Positions 1 to 8,375 of a stretch of DNA of 64,000 bases are shown here, in pieces (position 1 is the stretch's first letter; every line of letters begins with the position of its first letter). Source of the stretch: Saccharopolyspora_D taberi (GTDB taxonomy: Bacteria > Actinomycetota > Actinomycetes > Mycobacteriales > Pseudonocardiaceae); contig NZ_BAAAUX010000020.1 of NCBI RefSeq assembly GCF_039534165.1, positions 1-64,000 of the forward strand. Reading direction: 5' to 3'. The translations under genes and the position numbers were made by a program. A model generated the notes under the pieces. The model was not told the DNA's origin. It did not search any database and worked only from the letters and a program-made list of their open reading frames with translations.

Positions 1-1
1 G

Positions 2-475
2 GGGCCGCCCCGCCAGGGGCCGCCGATGCCGCCCGGCGGAGCCGGGAACCGGCCGCCGCAGGGCGGTCCGGAGCAGCAACAGCAGCAGCCGCGGCCCCCG
101 CAGGGGGCTGGGCAGCAGATCCAGCCGCTGGGCGGCGAGCCGCCGCTGACGCTGTACCGGGACAGGCGCCACGTGGTGCTCCAGCCGGGCACCGACCTCG
201 ACCGGTTCGGCGAGCCGAACGGCAACGTCACCTACGCGATCCGCACCCCGTACGCGCAGCGCTCGCTGCCGCCCCAGTGGGCGAACCGCGCCTACTTCGC
301 CTACCGGGTCCAGCGCCCGGTGCAGGTGCTGCGCGGCACGGCGGTTCCGTGGTTCGAGCAGCCGGGCGGCGGTACCGCATACGTGCTGCCGGGCGCGGTC
401 AGCGACCTGATCGCCGACGGCACGCTGATCGAGCTCACCGGGAACGAGGCCCCGCCTCGCCCCGCGATGGAGTGA
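2..475 (+). CDS. TNT-domain protein (NAD+ glycohydrolase toxin), C-terminal fragment
   Basis: The reading frame is open from the window edge, so only the C-terminal ~157 residues are visible. A Pro/Gly/Gln-rich linker (about 40 residues, with a run of five Gln) leads into a compact domain with the TNT/DUF4237 landmarks: FGEPNG, RSLPP, a YRVQRPVQVLRG strand and the PWFEQPGGG loop near the C-terminus. TNT is the secreted NAD+-degrading toxin domain at the C-terminus of M. tuberculosis CpnT; relatives usually end a large multidomain exported protein, which fits the linker. The loop that usually reads PGGGTQ reads PGGGTAY here, so a glutamine thought to be catalytic may be missing. No obvious immunity gene follows; an intrinsic terminator does. 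Confidence 0.8.
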   Translation, partial: GPPRQGPPMPPGGAGNRPPQGGPEQQQQQPRPPQGAGQQIQPLGGEPPLTLYRDRRHVVLQPGTDLDRFGEPNGNVTYAIRTPYAQRSLPPQWANRAYFAYRVQRPVQVLRGTAVPWFEQPGGGTAYVLPGAVSDLIADGTLIELTGNEAPPRPAME

Positions 476-490
476 GGTAGCGGTTTTCGA

Positions 491-527
491 GGGGGATGTG
501 GGCGTGCGCGCACATCCCCCTTTTTTT
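491..527 (+). terminator. Intrinsic terminator after the TNT gene
   Basis: A 10-bp perfect stem (GGGGGATGTG / CACATCCCCC) around a 10-nt loop is followed directly by seven T. It starts 16 bp after the TNT stop codon and reads on the plus strand. A T-tract this clean is uncommon in such GC-rich DNA. Confidence 0.85.
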
Positions 528-542
528 GCGCGCACGTCCCCT

Positions 543-608
543 TTTGACGCGGTTTCGGGACGCGTTTGGCGCGGTTTCGGGACGCGTTTGGCGCGGTTTC
601 GGGGCGCG
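543..608. repeat. Three tandem 22-bp repeats
   Basis: The unit begins TTTGGCGCGGTTTCGGGACG and is repeated at 543-564, 565-586 and 587-608 with one or two substitutions. It lies in the 266-bp gap between the TNT terminator and the pentapeptide-repeat gene, in which I see no gene. Confidence 0.85.
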
Positions 609-653
609 GGTGAACCCCGGCCGCTCCAAGCCCCCAGCCACTGCGCCGGTCGT

Positions 654-759
654 TAGAAGTGCGCCGGTGCTAGAAGTGCTCCGGTCGCTAGAAGTGCTCC
701 GGTCGCTAGAAGTGCTCCGGTCGCTAGAAGTGGGCCGGTCACTAGAAGTGCTCCGTGTC
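654..759. repeat. Six tandem ~18-bp repeats spanning a stop codon
   Basis: Units start at 654, 671, 689, 707, 725 and 743, each beginning TAGAAGTG; spacing is 17 bp once and 18 bp otherwise. The unit at 743 encodes, on the minus strand, the last residues and the stop codon (EHF-stop) of the pentapeptide-repeat protein. The other five extend beyond the gene, so the gene end looks tandemly duplicated, each copy carrying its own TAG. Confidence 0.9.
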
Positions 760-1362
760 GACGGTGAGTCCGTGGGCGGCGGCGAAGGCCAGTGCGGTCG
801 TGGTGTCCACCCGCGCTCCCCGCAGCCGCGCCTGCACCAGCCCGTCGGCGTCGATGCGCGCGTCGCGGAGGTCGGCCTCTTCGAGCCGGGTGCCGAGCAG
901 CCGGGCGCCGGTCAGGTCGGCTCCGCGCAGGTCGCACCGGCGCAGGTCGGACTCGTTGAGGTTGGCTTCCCGGAAGCGGATTCCCCGCAGGTCGGCACCT
1001 CGCAGGTCGGCGCCGCCCAGCCCGGCCAGCGTCAGGTCCGTCTCCCGCAGCACCCAGGACCGGAACCGGCAGCCCGCGAACGACGAGCCGAGCAGGCTGG
1101 AGCCGTCCATCGTGGAGCGGTGGAGGTCGGCGCGGTCGAAGCGGCAGGAGCGGAACGCCGTCGCGCGGTGCTCGCTGCCGCCGAGATCGGTCCCGGTGAA
1201 GGTGCATTCGGTGAACACGCAGCCGGAGGTCTTGAGGCCGCGCAGGTCGGCGTCGGTGAAGTCGCAGTGCTCGAAGGTCCTGCCCTCCCAGACCTGATCG
1301 GTCAGCACTGCGTCGCTGAAGTCCTCGCCCACCGTTTCGACCGCTTCCGCCCCGTTCGCCAT
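742..1362 (-). CDS. Pentapeptide-repeat protein
   Basis: 206 residues. From about residue 35 to 190 the chain has the A(D/N)Lxx periodicity of pentapeptide-repeat proteins (ADLRG, ADLHR, GADLRGADLRG, ANLNE, SDLRR, ADLTG, ADLRD), which fold as a right-handed quadrilateral beta-helix. Some members (MfpA, Qnr) mimic DNA and protect gyrase; most have no known function, and I cannot assign this one. There is no signal peptide or membrane segment. The ATG has a CAGGG about 10 nt upstream. Its 3' end runs into the 18-bp tandem repeats. Its neighbours are a universal stress gene (same strand, 45 bp upstream) and the TNT toxin gene (convergent); a protective role against the toxin would be speculation. 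Confidence 0.88.
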   Translation of the reverse strand: MANGAEAVETVGEDFSDAVLTDQVWEGRTFEHCDFTDADLRGLKTSGCVFTECTFTGTDLGGSEHRATAFRSCRFDRADLHRSTMDGSSLLGSSFAGCRFRSWVLRETDLTLAGLGGADLRGADLRGIRFREANLNESDLRRCDLRGADLTGARLLGTRLEEADLRDARIDADGLVQARLRGARVDTTTALAFAAAHGLTVDTEHF

Positions 1363-1407
1363 GCCTTCGACCCTGCCACAGCCCGGAAAGCGGTCCGCGG
1401 CAGGTGA

Positions 1408-1869
1408 TCAGGGCACGACGACGACCGGGCGCACGGCCTCCACGACCAGCGTCGCCGGGACGGTGCCGAGCAGGCCACCGCGCCGGCGGGAGCGCCCGAC
1501 CACGATGAGGTCCGCTCGGTACTGCTCGGCGACCTGCTCCAGGCCGACCGCCGGGTCACCGCGCTGGTGCACGAAGTCCCAGTCGATGTCGATCCACTTC
1601 AGGTGGGTCACTACTTCCTTCTTGAGCTCCTCGACGAGGCTCTCGGCCGCTTCGCTGGCCACGGCGACCCCCATCGGGGACCAGTAGGCGACGCCGCCCA
1701 CCGCCTCGACGTAGACCAGGACCAGGCGCGCCCGCTCGCGGCGGGCCAGCCCGGCAGCCCACGCCGCGGCGTGGAAGCTCGCCGGGCTGCCGTCCATTCC
1801 CACGACGATGCCGCCCAGCCCATCCTTGCCGATCTCGAATTCCCGCTCGGTGCTGTCGCCTTCGGCCAC
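1408..1869 (-). CDS. Universal stress protein family (UspA)
   Basis: 153 residues from a GTG start. One Usp fold: GGIVVGMDGSPAS near the N-terminus (beta1 and the nucleotide-contacting Asp/Ser), then DLIVVGRSRRRGGLLGT near residue 130, equivalent to the G-x2-G-x9-G(S/T) ATP-binding loop, and the closing hydrophobic strand RPVVVVP. Usp proteins are cytoplasmic nucleotide-binding proteins induced by stress or hypoxia, with no defined reaction. The frame stays open far upstream, but similarity begins just after this GTG, which also leaves a short divergent promoter region (39 bp) with the M20 gene. No strong ribosome-binding site is seen. Confidence 0.88.
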   Translation of the reverse strand: MAEGDSTEREFEIGKDGLGGIVVGMDGSPASFHAAAWAAGLARRERARLVLVYVEAVGGVAYWSPMGVAVASEAAESLVEELKKEVVTHLKWIDIDWDFVHQRGDPAVGLEQVAEQYRADLIVVGRSRRRGGLLGTVPATLVVEAVRPVVVVP

Positions 1870-1908
1870 GCGGCGATGGTAGTGGTAGCCGTTCGTTCCG
1901 CTGGACGG

Positions 1909-3204
1909 ATGCGACACACTCGCAACGTGAACCCCGACCGGCAGCTCTCCGACCTCGAACGTCGTGCCCTCGACGCCGTCGACGTCCGCGGCGTCCTGAC
2001 CGACCTGCGCGAGCTGGTCGCGATCCCCAGCGTCGGTGGGACCGAGGGCGAAGTGGACGCCCAGCGCTGGTGCGCCGAGCGGCTCACCGGGCTCGGCCAC
2101 CACGTCGACCACTGGCGCATCGACGTCGCCGAACTCGCCGCCGCAGAAGGCTTTCCCGGCCAGGAAGCCGACCGCGACGTCGCCTACGGCTGCGTCGGTG
2201 CGCTGGGCGAGGGCGAGCCCGCGCTCGTGTTCTGCGGCCACACGGACGTGGTGCCGCCGGGCGACCTGGACCGCTGGCCGGACCGCGATCCCTACACGCT
2301 GCGGATCGACGACGGCATCGCCGCCGGCCGCGGCACCTGCGACATGAAGGGTGGCGTCGCGGCGTTCTTCGGCGCGCTGGAAGCACTGCGAACCGCGGGC
2401 GTGCGGCTCCGCCGACCGCTCGCCGTGCACGCGGTCAGCGGCGAGGAGGACGGCGGACTCGGCGCGTTCGCCACGCTGCGCCGCGGGCACCGCGGTGCGG
2501 CGTGCGTCCTGGCCGAGCCCAGTGCCGGCACGATCGTCGCCGCCAACGGCGGGTCGCTGACGTTCCGGCTGGAGGTCACCGGCCAGGGAACGCACGGCTC
2601 CACCCGCTACCGAGGGGTGAACGCCCTCGACAAGCTGGCGCAGCTGCTTCCCGCGCTCCGTGACCTGGAACGGCGCCGCAACGCCGAACCGGACCCGCTG
2701 GTCGCCCACCTGGAGATCCCGTACCCGCTGTCGGTCGGCATGGCCAGGGCAGGCGACTGGGCCAGCACCGTCCCCGACCTCGCGATCGCCGAGGGCCGCT
2801 ACGGCGTCCGCCTCGACGAGGCGATCGACGAAGCGAAGGCGGAGTTCGCCGACGCCATCGCCCGCGCCTGCGCCGCCGACCCGTGGCTCGCCGAACACCC
2901 GGTGCGGGTCACCTGGCCCGGCGGAACCTTCGCCAGCGGCAGGCTGCCGAAAGGCCACCCGCTGCTGGACGAAACCACGACCGCGATCGTCGACGCGGGC
3001 GGGCGAGCACCGGAAGTGCTCGGCGCCCCGTACGGCACGGACCTGCGGCAGTACGCGGCAGCCGGAGTGCCCACGTTGCAGTACGGCCCCGGCGACGTCC
3101 GGTACGCCCATGCCCACGACGAGCACGTGTCCATCGCCGAACTGGAGCAGGTCACCCGGACCTACGTCCTGCTGGCGATGCGGCGGTGCGGCGTGGCCGG
3201 TTGA
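1909..3204 (+). CDS. M20 family metallopeptidase, ArgE/DapE-type deacylase
   Basis: 431 residues. The M20 zinc and catalytic motifs are all present: CGHTDVVPPGD (first His and catalytic Asp), RGTCDMKGG (bridging Asp), SGEEDGG (catalytic Glu pair), AEPSA, and AHDEHVSI near the C-terminus (last zinc His). The family removes acyl or succinyl groups from amino acids such as acetylornithine or succinyl-diaminopimelate, or hydrolyses dipeptides; the substrate cannot be read from sequence. It is cytoplasmic, without a signal peptide. I chose ATG 1909; GTG 1927 is a possible alternative. It stands alone, divergent from the usp gene and convergent with dnaE2. Confidence 0.9.
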   Translation: MRHTRNVNPDRQLSDLERRALDAVDVRGVLTDLRELVAIPSVGGTEGEVDAQRWCAERLTGLGHHVDHWRIDVAELAAAEGFPGQEADRDVAYGCVGALGEGEPALVFCGHTDVVPPGDLDRWPDRDPYTLRIDDGIAAGRGTCDMKGGVAAFFGALEALRTAGVRLRRPLAVHAVSGEEDGGLGAFATLRRGHRGAACVLAEPSAGTIVAANGGSLTFRLEVTGQGTHGSTRYRGVNALDKLAQLLPALRDLERRRNAEPDPLVAHLEIPYPLSVGMARAGDWASTVPDLAIAEGRYGVRLDEAIDEAKAEFADAIARACAADPWLAEHPVRVTWPGGTFASGRLPKGHPLLDETTTAIVDAGGRAPEVLGAPYGTDLRQYAAAGVPTLQYGPGDVRYAHAHDEHVSIAELEQVTRTYVLLAMRRCGVAG

Positions 3205-3221
3205 TGGCGTGGCCGGTTGAT
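3190..3221. repeat. 16-bp tandem duplication across the M20 stop codon
   Basis: GGCGTGGCCGGTTGAT occurs at 3190-3205 and again at 3206-3221. The first copy encodes the end of the M20 protein and its TGA; the second repeats the same end downstream. The rest of the 230-bp convergent gap up to dnaE2 shows no gene. Confidence 0.9.
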
Positions 3222-3433
3222 CAGGTGGCGCCGTTGCCGCTCCGATGGTTCCGGTATCCGGGTTGCCCCAGGATCGATGACCGCGCCGAGATGCTGCGGA
3301 GGTCGACCGAGCGGCGAGAAACCGGAATAGCAGTGATGCCGGACGGGTTGCGGGATCAAACGCCCGGATCTGCCGGTCCGAGTCCGGTTGCCCGTGCCGC
3401 CGATCTACCCGCAGCAACCTTCCGAAGCGGAGT

Positions 3434-6400
3434 TCAGTGGAAGTCGCGGGAGGTGGACGGGATGCGCATGTCCAGGCGCTGGAGGCGTTCGGCTCTGAGG
3501 TTGGTCACCCCCTCTGCTCGTTCCACGGTTCCCCGCACCAGCAGGGCGGCGCTGGTGCGGCCGATCTTGCGGTAGCGGGCCCACAGGCCCGGTGAGCACA
3601 CCACGTTGATCATTCCGGTTTCGTCCTCCAGGTTCAGAAACGTGATGCCGCCCGCCGTCGCGGGGCGCTGGCGGTGCGTGACCGCTCCGCCCACCAGCAC
3701 CCGGGTGCCGTTGTCCACTTCGGACAGTTGTGCCGCCGGGAGCGCGCCCATCTCGTGCAGTCGGCCGCGGAGGAACTGCAACGGGAAGCTGTCCGGGGAA
3801 ACCCCGGTGGCCCACACGTCCGCAGCCGCCATGTCCACCCCGTCCATGCCCGGTAACGCGGGAGCTGTGGCAGCCACCGTGGTTCCTGGCAGCCGGTCCG
3901 GGCGGTCGCCCGCAGCAGCGGCGGCGTGCCACAACGCTTCGCGCCTGGAGAGCCCGAAGCAGCCGAAAGCTCCTGCCGTGGCAAGCGCCTCCATCTGGGG
4001 GGCCGTCAGGGTCAATCGCCGGGCCAGGTCGGCCATGTCCCGGTACGGGCCACCGTTCGCCCGCTCCGCCACCAGTTGCCCGGCGACCTCGTCGCCGATC
4101 GTGCGGACCGATGCCAGCCCCATCCGGACCGCCTTCCCGCCCTCGCTGGCCGGATCCGGTTCGAGATCGGCCTGCTCCCGGCTCGCGTTGATGTCCGGGC
4201 CGTGCACCAGCACGCCGTGTCTTCGGGCGTCCGCGACCAGCGACTGCGGCGAGTAGAAGCCCATCGGCTGCGCTTTGAGCAGCGCGGCGCAGAACACCGC
4301 GGGGTAGTAGCGCTTGAACCAGGCGCTGGCGAACACCAGCAGCGCGAAGCTGAGCGCGTGGCTCTCCGGGAAGCCGAAGTTGGCGAAGGCGAGCAGTCTC
4401 GCGTAGATCCGCTCGGCTAGTTCGCCCGTGATGCCGTTCGCCGCCATCCCTTCGTACAGCCGCCCCCGGAGCCGCTCCATCCGCTGCGCGGAACGTTTCG
4501 CCCCCATCGCACGGCGCAACTCGTCGGCCTCGCCCGCCGAGAACCCCGCGACGTCGACCGCGAGCTGCATCAGCTGCTCCTGGAACAGCGGGACGCCCAG
4601 GGTCTTCTCCAGCGCCCCCTTCATCAGCTCGTGGTCGTAATCCCAGTCCTCCTCACCGTTGCGGCGGCGGATGTAGGGATGCACCGAGCCGCCCTGGATC
4701 GGCCCGGGCCGGATCAGCGCTACCTCCACCACGAGGTCGTAGAACTCGCGCGGCCGCAACCGAGGCAGCGTCGCGAGCTGCGCCCGGCTCTCCACCTGGA
4801 ACACGCCGATGGCGTCCGCCCGTTGCAGCATCGCGTAGACCTCGGGGTCGGTGAGGTCCAGCTCGCCGAGGTCGACCTGGATGCCGTGGTGCTCCCCGGC
4901 CAGGTCGATCGCGTAGTGCAGCGCCGAGAGCATTCCCAGGCCCAGCAGGTCGAACTTGACCAGGCCGACCGACGCGCAGTCGTCCTTGTCCCACTGCAAC
5001 ACCGTCCGGCCCGGCATCCGCGCCCACTCCACCGGGCAGATCTCGCTGACCGGCTGGTCGCAGATCACCATGCCGCCGGAGTGGATCCCCAGGTGGCGCG
5101 GGTGGCCCGTGAGCTCGTCGGCCAGCTCGCGCACCTGCTCGGGGATGTCGCTGTCGTCCGGCAGCGCTCCCCAGTGCTCGATCTGCTTGCTCCAGGCGTC
5201 CTGCTGCCCCGGCGAGTACCCCAGCGCCCTGGCGACGTCGCGCACCGCGGACTTCGGCCGGTAGGTGATCACGTTGGCCACCTGTGCCGCGTGGGTGCGG
5301 CCGTACTTGCGGTAGACGTACTGGATCGCCTCCTCCCTGCGGTCCGACTCGATGTCCAGATCGATGTCCGGGGGACCGTCCCGCTCCGGCGCCAGGAACC
5401 GCTCGAAGAGCAGGTCGTAGCGCACCGGATCGACGTTGGTGATCCGCAGCGCGAAGCAGACCGCCGAGTTCGCCGCCGAGCCGCGGCCCTGGCAGAGGAT
5501 GTCCGTCTCGCGGCAGAAGGACACGATGTCGTGGACCACCAGGAAGTAACCGGGGAACTCCAGCCTCTCGATGATGGCCAGCTCGTGCTCGATCTGCCGG
5601 TACGCCTCGGGGTTCTCCTGCGGGAGCCCGTAGCGGCTCAGCGCTCCCCGGTAGGTCAGCTCGCGCAGCCAGCCGGCCTCGGTGCGGCCTTCGGGGACGT
5701 CGAACGGCGGCAGCTGCGGGGCGACCAGCCTGAGGTCGAAGGCGCACTCCCGCCCGAGCTTCGCCGCCATGTCCACCACGCCCGGGTAGCGGGCGAACCG
5801 CTCGGCCATCTCCGCTCCCGACCGCAGGTGATCGCCGGCCCAGGCCGGGAGCCAGCCGTCCATCTCGTCCAGGCTCCGCCTGGCCCGGATCGCGGCGACC
5901 ACCGCGGCCATGCGGCCGTGTTCCGGTCCGGCCAGGTGCGCCGCGGTGGTGGCCACCGCGGGCAGCCCGGCGTCGGCGGCCAGCTCGAACAGGACGTCGT
6001 TGCGTTCCGAGTCGGTGGGCAGGCCGTGGTCGGTGAGCTCCACCGCGACGTTGTCGCGACCGAACAGCGCCACCAGCCGGTCCAGCTCCGCGGCGGCTTC
6101 GGCCCGGCCGCCGGACTCCAGCGCTGAGCGCACCGTGCCCTTGCGGCAACCGGTCAGCACCAGCCAATGCCCCTCGGCCGCCGCCGCCAGCTGTTCCAAC
6201 TGGTAGGTGGGTCTGCCCTTCTCCCGGCCGGCGAGCTGTCCGGCGCTGATCTCCCGGCACAGCCGGGTGTAGCCGGCGGGATCACGGGCGAGGACCAGCA
6301 GGTGCCGGCCCTCGGGATCGGCGATCCCGTTCTGCGGCGCCGAGAGGCCGAGGCTCAGCTCGGTGCCGAACACCGTCCGGACGTCGTGCTCGGCCGCCGC

Positions 6401-6724
6401 TTCGGCGAAGCGCACGACTCCCTGCATGCCGTCGTGATCGGTGAGCGCGATCGCTTCCAGGCCGAGCCGCGCCGCCTCCGCCACCAGCTCCTCGGGATGG
6501 CAGACGCCGTCGAGGAAGCTGAAGTTCGAGTGCGCGTGCAGCTCCGCGTAGGGGGTCGGCGGAGAACCCGGTGGATCCACCGCCGCCTCGTAGGGCGCTC
6601 GTTTCCGGCTCCACGCCGGGCTGTCACCACCGTCTCCGGGGTAGTGCTCGTCGCGCGGAATCGATCGCCCGGAGAGGACTTTCTCCAGTTCGGACCAGGT
6701 GTGCGGGGGGTTGAACCAACTCAT
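3434..6724 (-). CDS. dnaE2: Error-prone DNA polymerase DnaE2 (ImuC)
   Basis: 1096 residues, the usual DnaE2 length (shorter than replicative DnaE1). The PHP domain opens near residue 59 (AELHAHSNFSFLDG) with ALTDHDG near 93-99. The polymerase palm carries PDIDLDIES at about 452-460 with the catalytic aspartates, and the fingers follow. An OB-fold near residue 990-1050 (FLNLEDETGMINVV) comes before a short C-terminal tail. DnaE2 is a C-family translesion polymerase that works with ImuA and ImuB in damage-induced mutagenesis. The imuB gene lies upstream on the same strand, and the gap between them holds a near-consensus LexA box, so dnaE2 should be SOS-controlled in its own right as well as by readthrough. 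Confidence 0.95.
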   Translation of the reverse strand: MSWFNPPHTWSELEKVLSGRSIPRDEHYPGDGGDSPAWSRKRAPYEAAVDPPGSPPTPYAELHAHSNFSFLDGVCHPEELVAEAARLGLEAIALTDHDGMQGVVRFAEAAAEHDVRTVFGTELSLGLSAPQNGIADPEGRHLLVLARDPAGYTRLCREISAGQLAGREKGRPTYQLEQLAAAAEGHWLVLTGCRKGTVRSALESGGRAEAAAELDRLVALFGRDNVAVELTDHGLPTDSERNDVLFELAADAGLPAVATTAAHLAGPEHGRMAAVVAAIRARRSLDEMDGWLPAWAGDHLRSGAEMAERFARYPGVVDMAAKLGRECAFDLRLVAPQLPPFDVPEGRTEAGWLRELTYRGALSRYGLPQENPEAYRQIEHELAIIERLEFPGYFLVVHDIVSFCRETDILCQGRGSAANSAVCFALRITNVDPVRYDLLFERFLAPERDGPPDIDLDIESDRREEAIQYVYRKYGRTHAAQVANVITYRPKSAVRDVARALGYSPGQQDAWSKQIEHWGALPDDSDIPEQVRELADELTGHPRHLGIHSGGMVICDQPVSEICPVEWARMPGRTVLQWDKDDCASVGLVKFDLLGLGMLSALHYAIDLAGEHHGIQVDLGELDLTDPEVYAMLQRADAIGVFQVESRAQLATLPRLRPREFYDLVVEVALIRPGPIQGGSVHPYIRRRNGEEDWDYDHELMKGALEKTLGVPLFQEQLMQLAVDVAGFSAGEADELRRAMGAKRSAQRMERLRGRLYEGMAANGITGELAERIYARLLAFANFGFPESHALSFALLVFASAWFKRYYPAVFCAALLKAQPMGFYSPQSLVADARRHGVLVHGPDINASREQADLEPDPASEGGKAVRMGLASVRTIGDEVAGQLVAERANGGPYRDMADLARRLTLTAPQMEALATAGAFGCFGLSRREALWHAAAAAGDRPDRLPGTTVAATAPALPGMDGVDMAAADVWATGVSPDSFPLQFLRGRLHEMGALPAAQLSEVDNGTRVLVGGAVTHRQRPATAGGITFLNLEDETGMINVVCSPGLWARYRKIGRTSAALLVRGTVERAEGVTNLRAERLQRLDMRIPSTSRDFH

Positions 6725-6780
6725 GACCCCAGTGAACTCCCGTTCGAATCACCATCGCCAGCAAATCCGCCCCACTCCAC

Positions 6781-6796
6781 TCGAACGAGTGTTCCC
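6781..6796 (-). promoter_or_regulatory. LexA (SOS) box upstream of dnaE2
   Basis: TCGAACGAGTGTTCCC matches the actinobacterial SOS box TCGAAC-N4-GTTCGA at 10 of 12 defined positions. It lies 57 bp upstream of the dnaE2 ATG and just beyond the imuB stop codon, where a promoter-blocking site would be expected. Confidence 0.75.
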
Positions 6797-6797
6797 A

Positions 6798-8369
6798 TCA
6801 CCGGTACGCCCCCTGGACCCACCAGCGTTCGTCCTCGTGGACCAGCAGCAACGCCACCTCGTTGCCGTCCTCCCCCGCTTCGAGCACGACCTGCACCCGG
6901 ACCACCGCACGGGCACCGGCGTCCACCCACCAGCGCTCCGAAACCGGCCAGGGGCCGGCCCAGCCGGACACCGCGCGCGACCGGCCGCCCGCCACCAGGA
7001 CCCGGTCCGGGGCGGCGGTGAGCCGCTGCCGATCGGTGATCTCCACCGGCAGCCCGTCCGCGTCGAGGACCACCGCGGGCCACGGCGAGTCCGGCAGCAC
7101 CGTCGGCGACGGCGCCGGGAGGCGCCCCGGCCACGGCCGGTCCGGCTCCAGCGCGGGCCGCCGCTCGTCGCCCCACGACACCAGGCGCACCTGGTCCCGC
7201 AGGTCGCGGCCACCGCCCAGCACGCCGATCAGGACCGCGTCCGGACCGAGCATGCCCTGCACGCGCACGAACGCGCGGCCCGCGCGGGCGTCCGCCGCGC
7301 CGGTGCTGGAGTTGATCAGGTCCAGTTGCAGCCCGCCAGCGCCGACCACCTCCTCCGGGTGCAGCGACAGCACCCCCACCCCGGCGGTCGGGCGCTCCGC
7401 TCCGCGCCTGCCGCTGAGCCAGCCGTCGAGCTGCCAGCGCACCCGGTCCGCGGTGCCCGAGGGGGTCAGCGGCTCAGCACAACGCCACATCCGGTGCAGC
7501 TCCTCGCCGTGCTCGGTCCGGGCCGAGATGCCCAGCCTGGTGCAGGCCAGGCCGAGCTCGCCGAGCCGGACGTGCAGCCGCTCCGCCAGCGCCCTGGCCG
7601 CGAACGCCGCGGCGTCCACCCGGTCCACCGGCGGGTCGAAGTTCTCCGCGACGGTCAGGTCCGGCGGGAGCGGCCTGCGCTCCGGAGGGCGCTCCTCCTC
7701 GCCGCGCGCCGCCCGGTGCGCCATCAGCGCGTCCCGGCCGAACCTGGTCGAGACCGCCGTGGCGGACAGCGCGGCGAACTCGCCCAGGGTGCGGATTCCC
7801 AGCCTCCGCAGCAGATCCACCAGCTCACCGCGTTCCACACCGGGGTGGTCGATCTCGTCGATCCGCAGCGGAGCCAGGAACTCCGGGCTGCCTCCGGGCT
7901 CGACGACCACGCCGGACCGGGCGGCCAGGATCGCCGCGAACAGGCCGTCCGCGAAACCGATCTGGCACTCGGCTCCCGCCTGGGCCGCGACCTGGTCCAC
8001 GATTCGCTCGGCAGCGTCCACTTCGGACCCGAAGTAGCGCGACGGCCCCTTCGCCGGCAACGCGACCAGGCCCGGTCGCACGATCTCCACCCCCGGCGCC
8101 AATGCTTCGACCGCCATCACGACCGGCTCGAACAGCCGCGCGTCCCGCGCCGGATCGTGTTCGCAGACGACCAGGTCCGGGCAACGGCCCTGCGCCTCGC
8201 GGCGGCGCATGCCCCTGCGGACACCGTGCTCCCTGGCCGTTTCCGAGCAGGCCAGGACCCGGTTGGCGACGAACACCGCGGCAGGGGTCAGCGGCTCCAG
8301 ACCCGCCGCCGCGACCGCCGCGACCACCGGCCAGTCCGGGCACCAGACGACGAGACGTCGAGGTGGCAT
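6798..8369 (-). CDS. imuB: ImuB, inactive Y-family polymerase-like adaptor of the mutasome
   Basis: 523 residues. The N-terminal ~350 residues follow the Y-family (DinB) layout, including the helix-hairpin-helix stretch LVDLLRRLGIRTLGEFAALS near residue 180-200. The N-terminal strand that carries metal-binding acidic residues in active enzymes (DMDAFF type) is RLVVWCPDWPVVAA here, as in ImuB proteins, which lack catalysis. ImuB links ImuA and DnaE2 and binds the beta clamp in M. tuberculosis. The C-terminal ~150 residues are specific to the ImuB group. The ATG lies 6 bp after the imuA stop, so both genes are co-transcribed. Confidence 0.92.
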   Translation of the reverse strand: MPPRRLVVWCPDWPVVAAVAAAGLEPLTPAAVFVANRVLACSETAREHGVRRGMRRREAQGRCPDLVVCEHDPARDARLFEPVVMAVEALAPGVEIVRPGLVALPAKGPSRYFGSEVDAAERIVDQVAAQAGAECQIGFADGLFAAILAARSGVVVEPGGSPEFLAPLRIDEIDHPGVERGELVDLLRRLGIRTLGEFAALSATAVSTRFGRDALMAHRAARGEEERPPERRPLPPDLTVAENFDPPVDRVDAAAFAARALAERLHVRLGELGLACTRLGISARTEHGEELHRMWRCAEPLTPSGTADRVRWQLDGWLSGRRGAERPTAGVGVLSLHPEEVVGAGGLQLDLINSSTGAADARAGRAFVRVQGMLGPDAVLIGVLGGGRDLRDQVRLVSWGDERRPALEPDRPWPGRLPAPSPTVLPDSPWPAVVLDADGLPVEITDRQRLTAAPDRVLVAGGRSRAVSGWAGPWPVSERWWVDAGARAVVRVQVVLEAGEDGNEVALLLVHEDERWWVQGAYR

Positions 8370-8375
8370 CGGGCA

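Noticed and set aside
654..759. The 18-bp array as a CRISPR
   Set aside because: Units are contiguous with no spacers and are far shorter than CRISPR repeats; no cas genes are present.
742..1362. Pentapeptide-repeat protein as immunity factor for the TNT toxin
   Set aside because: It is on the opposite strand, behind a terminator, and the known TNT immunity factor has a different fold; proximity alone is not enough.
4631..6127. A long plus-strand frame opposite dnaE2
   Set aside because: No similarity or start signal; composition (Arg, Val, Leu, Asp, Gln) is that of an antisense shadow of the clear polymerase gene.
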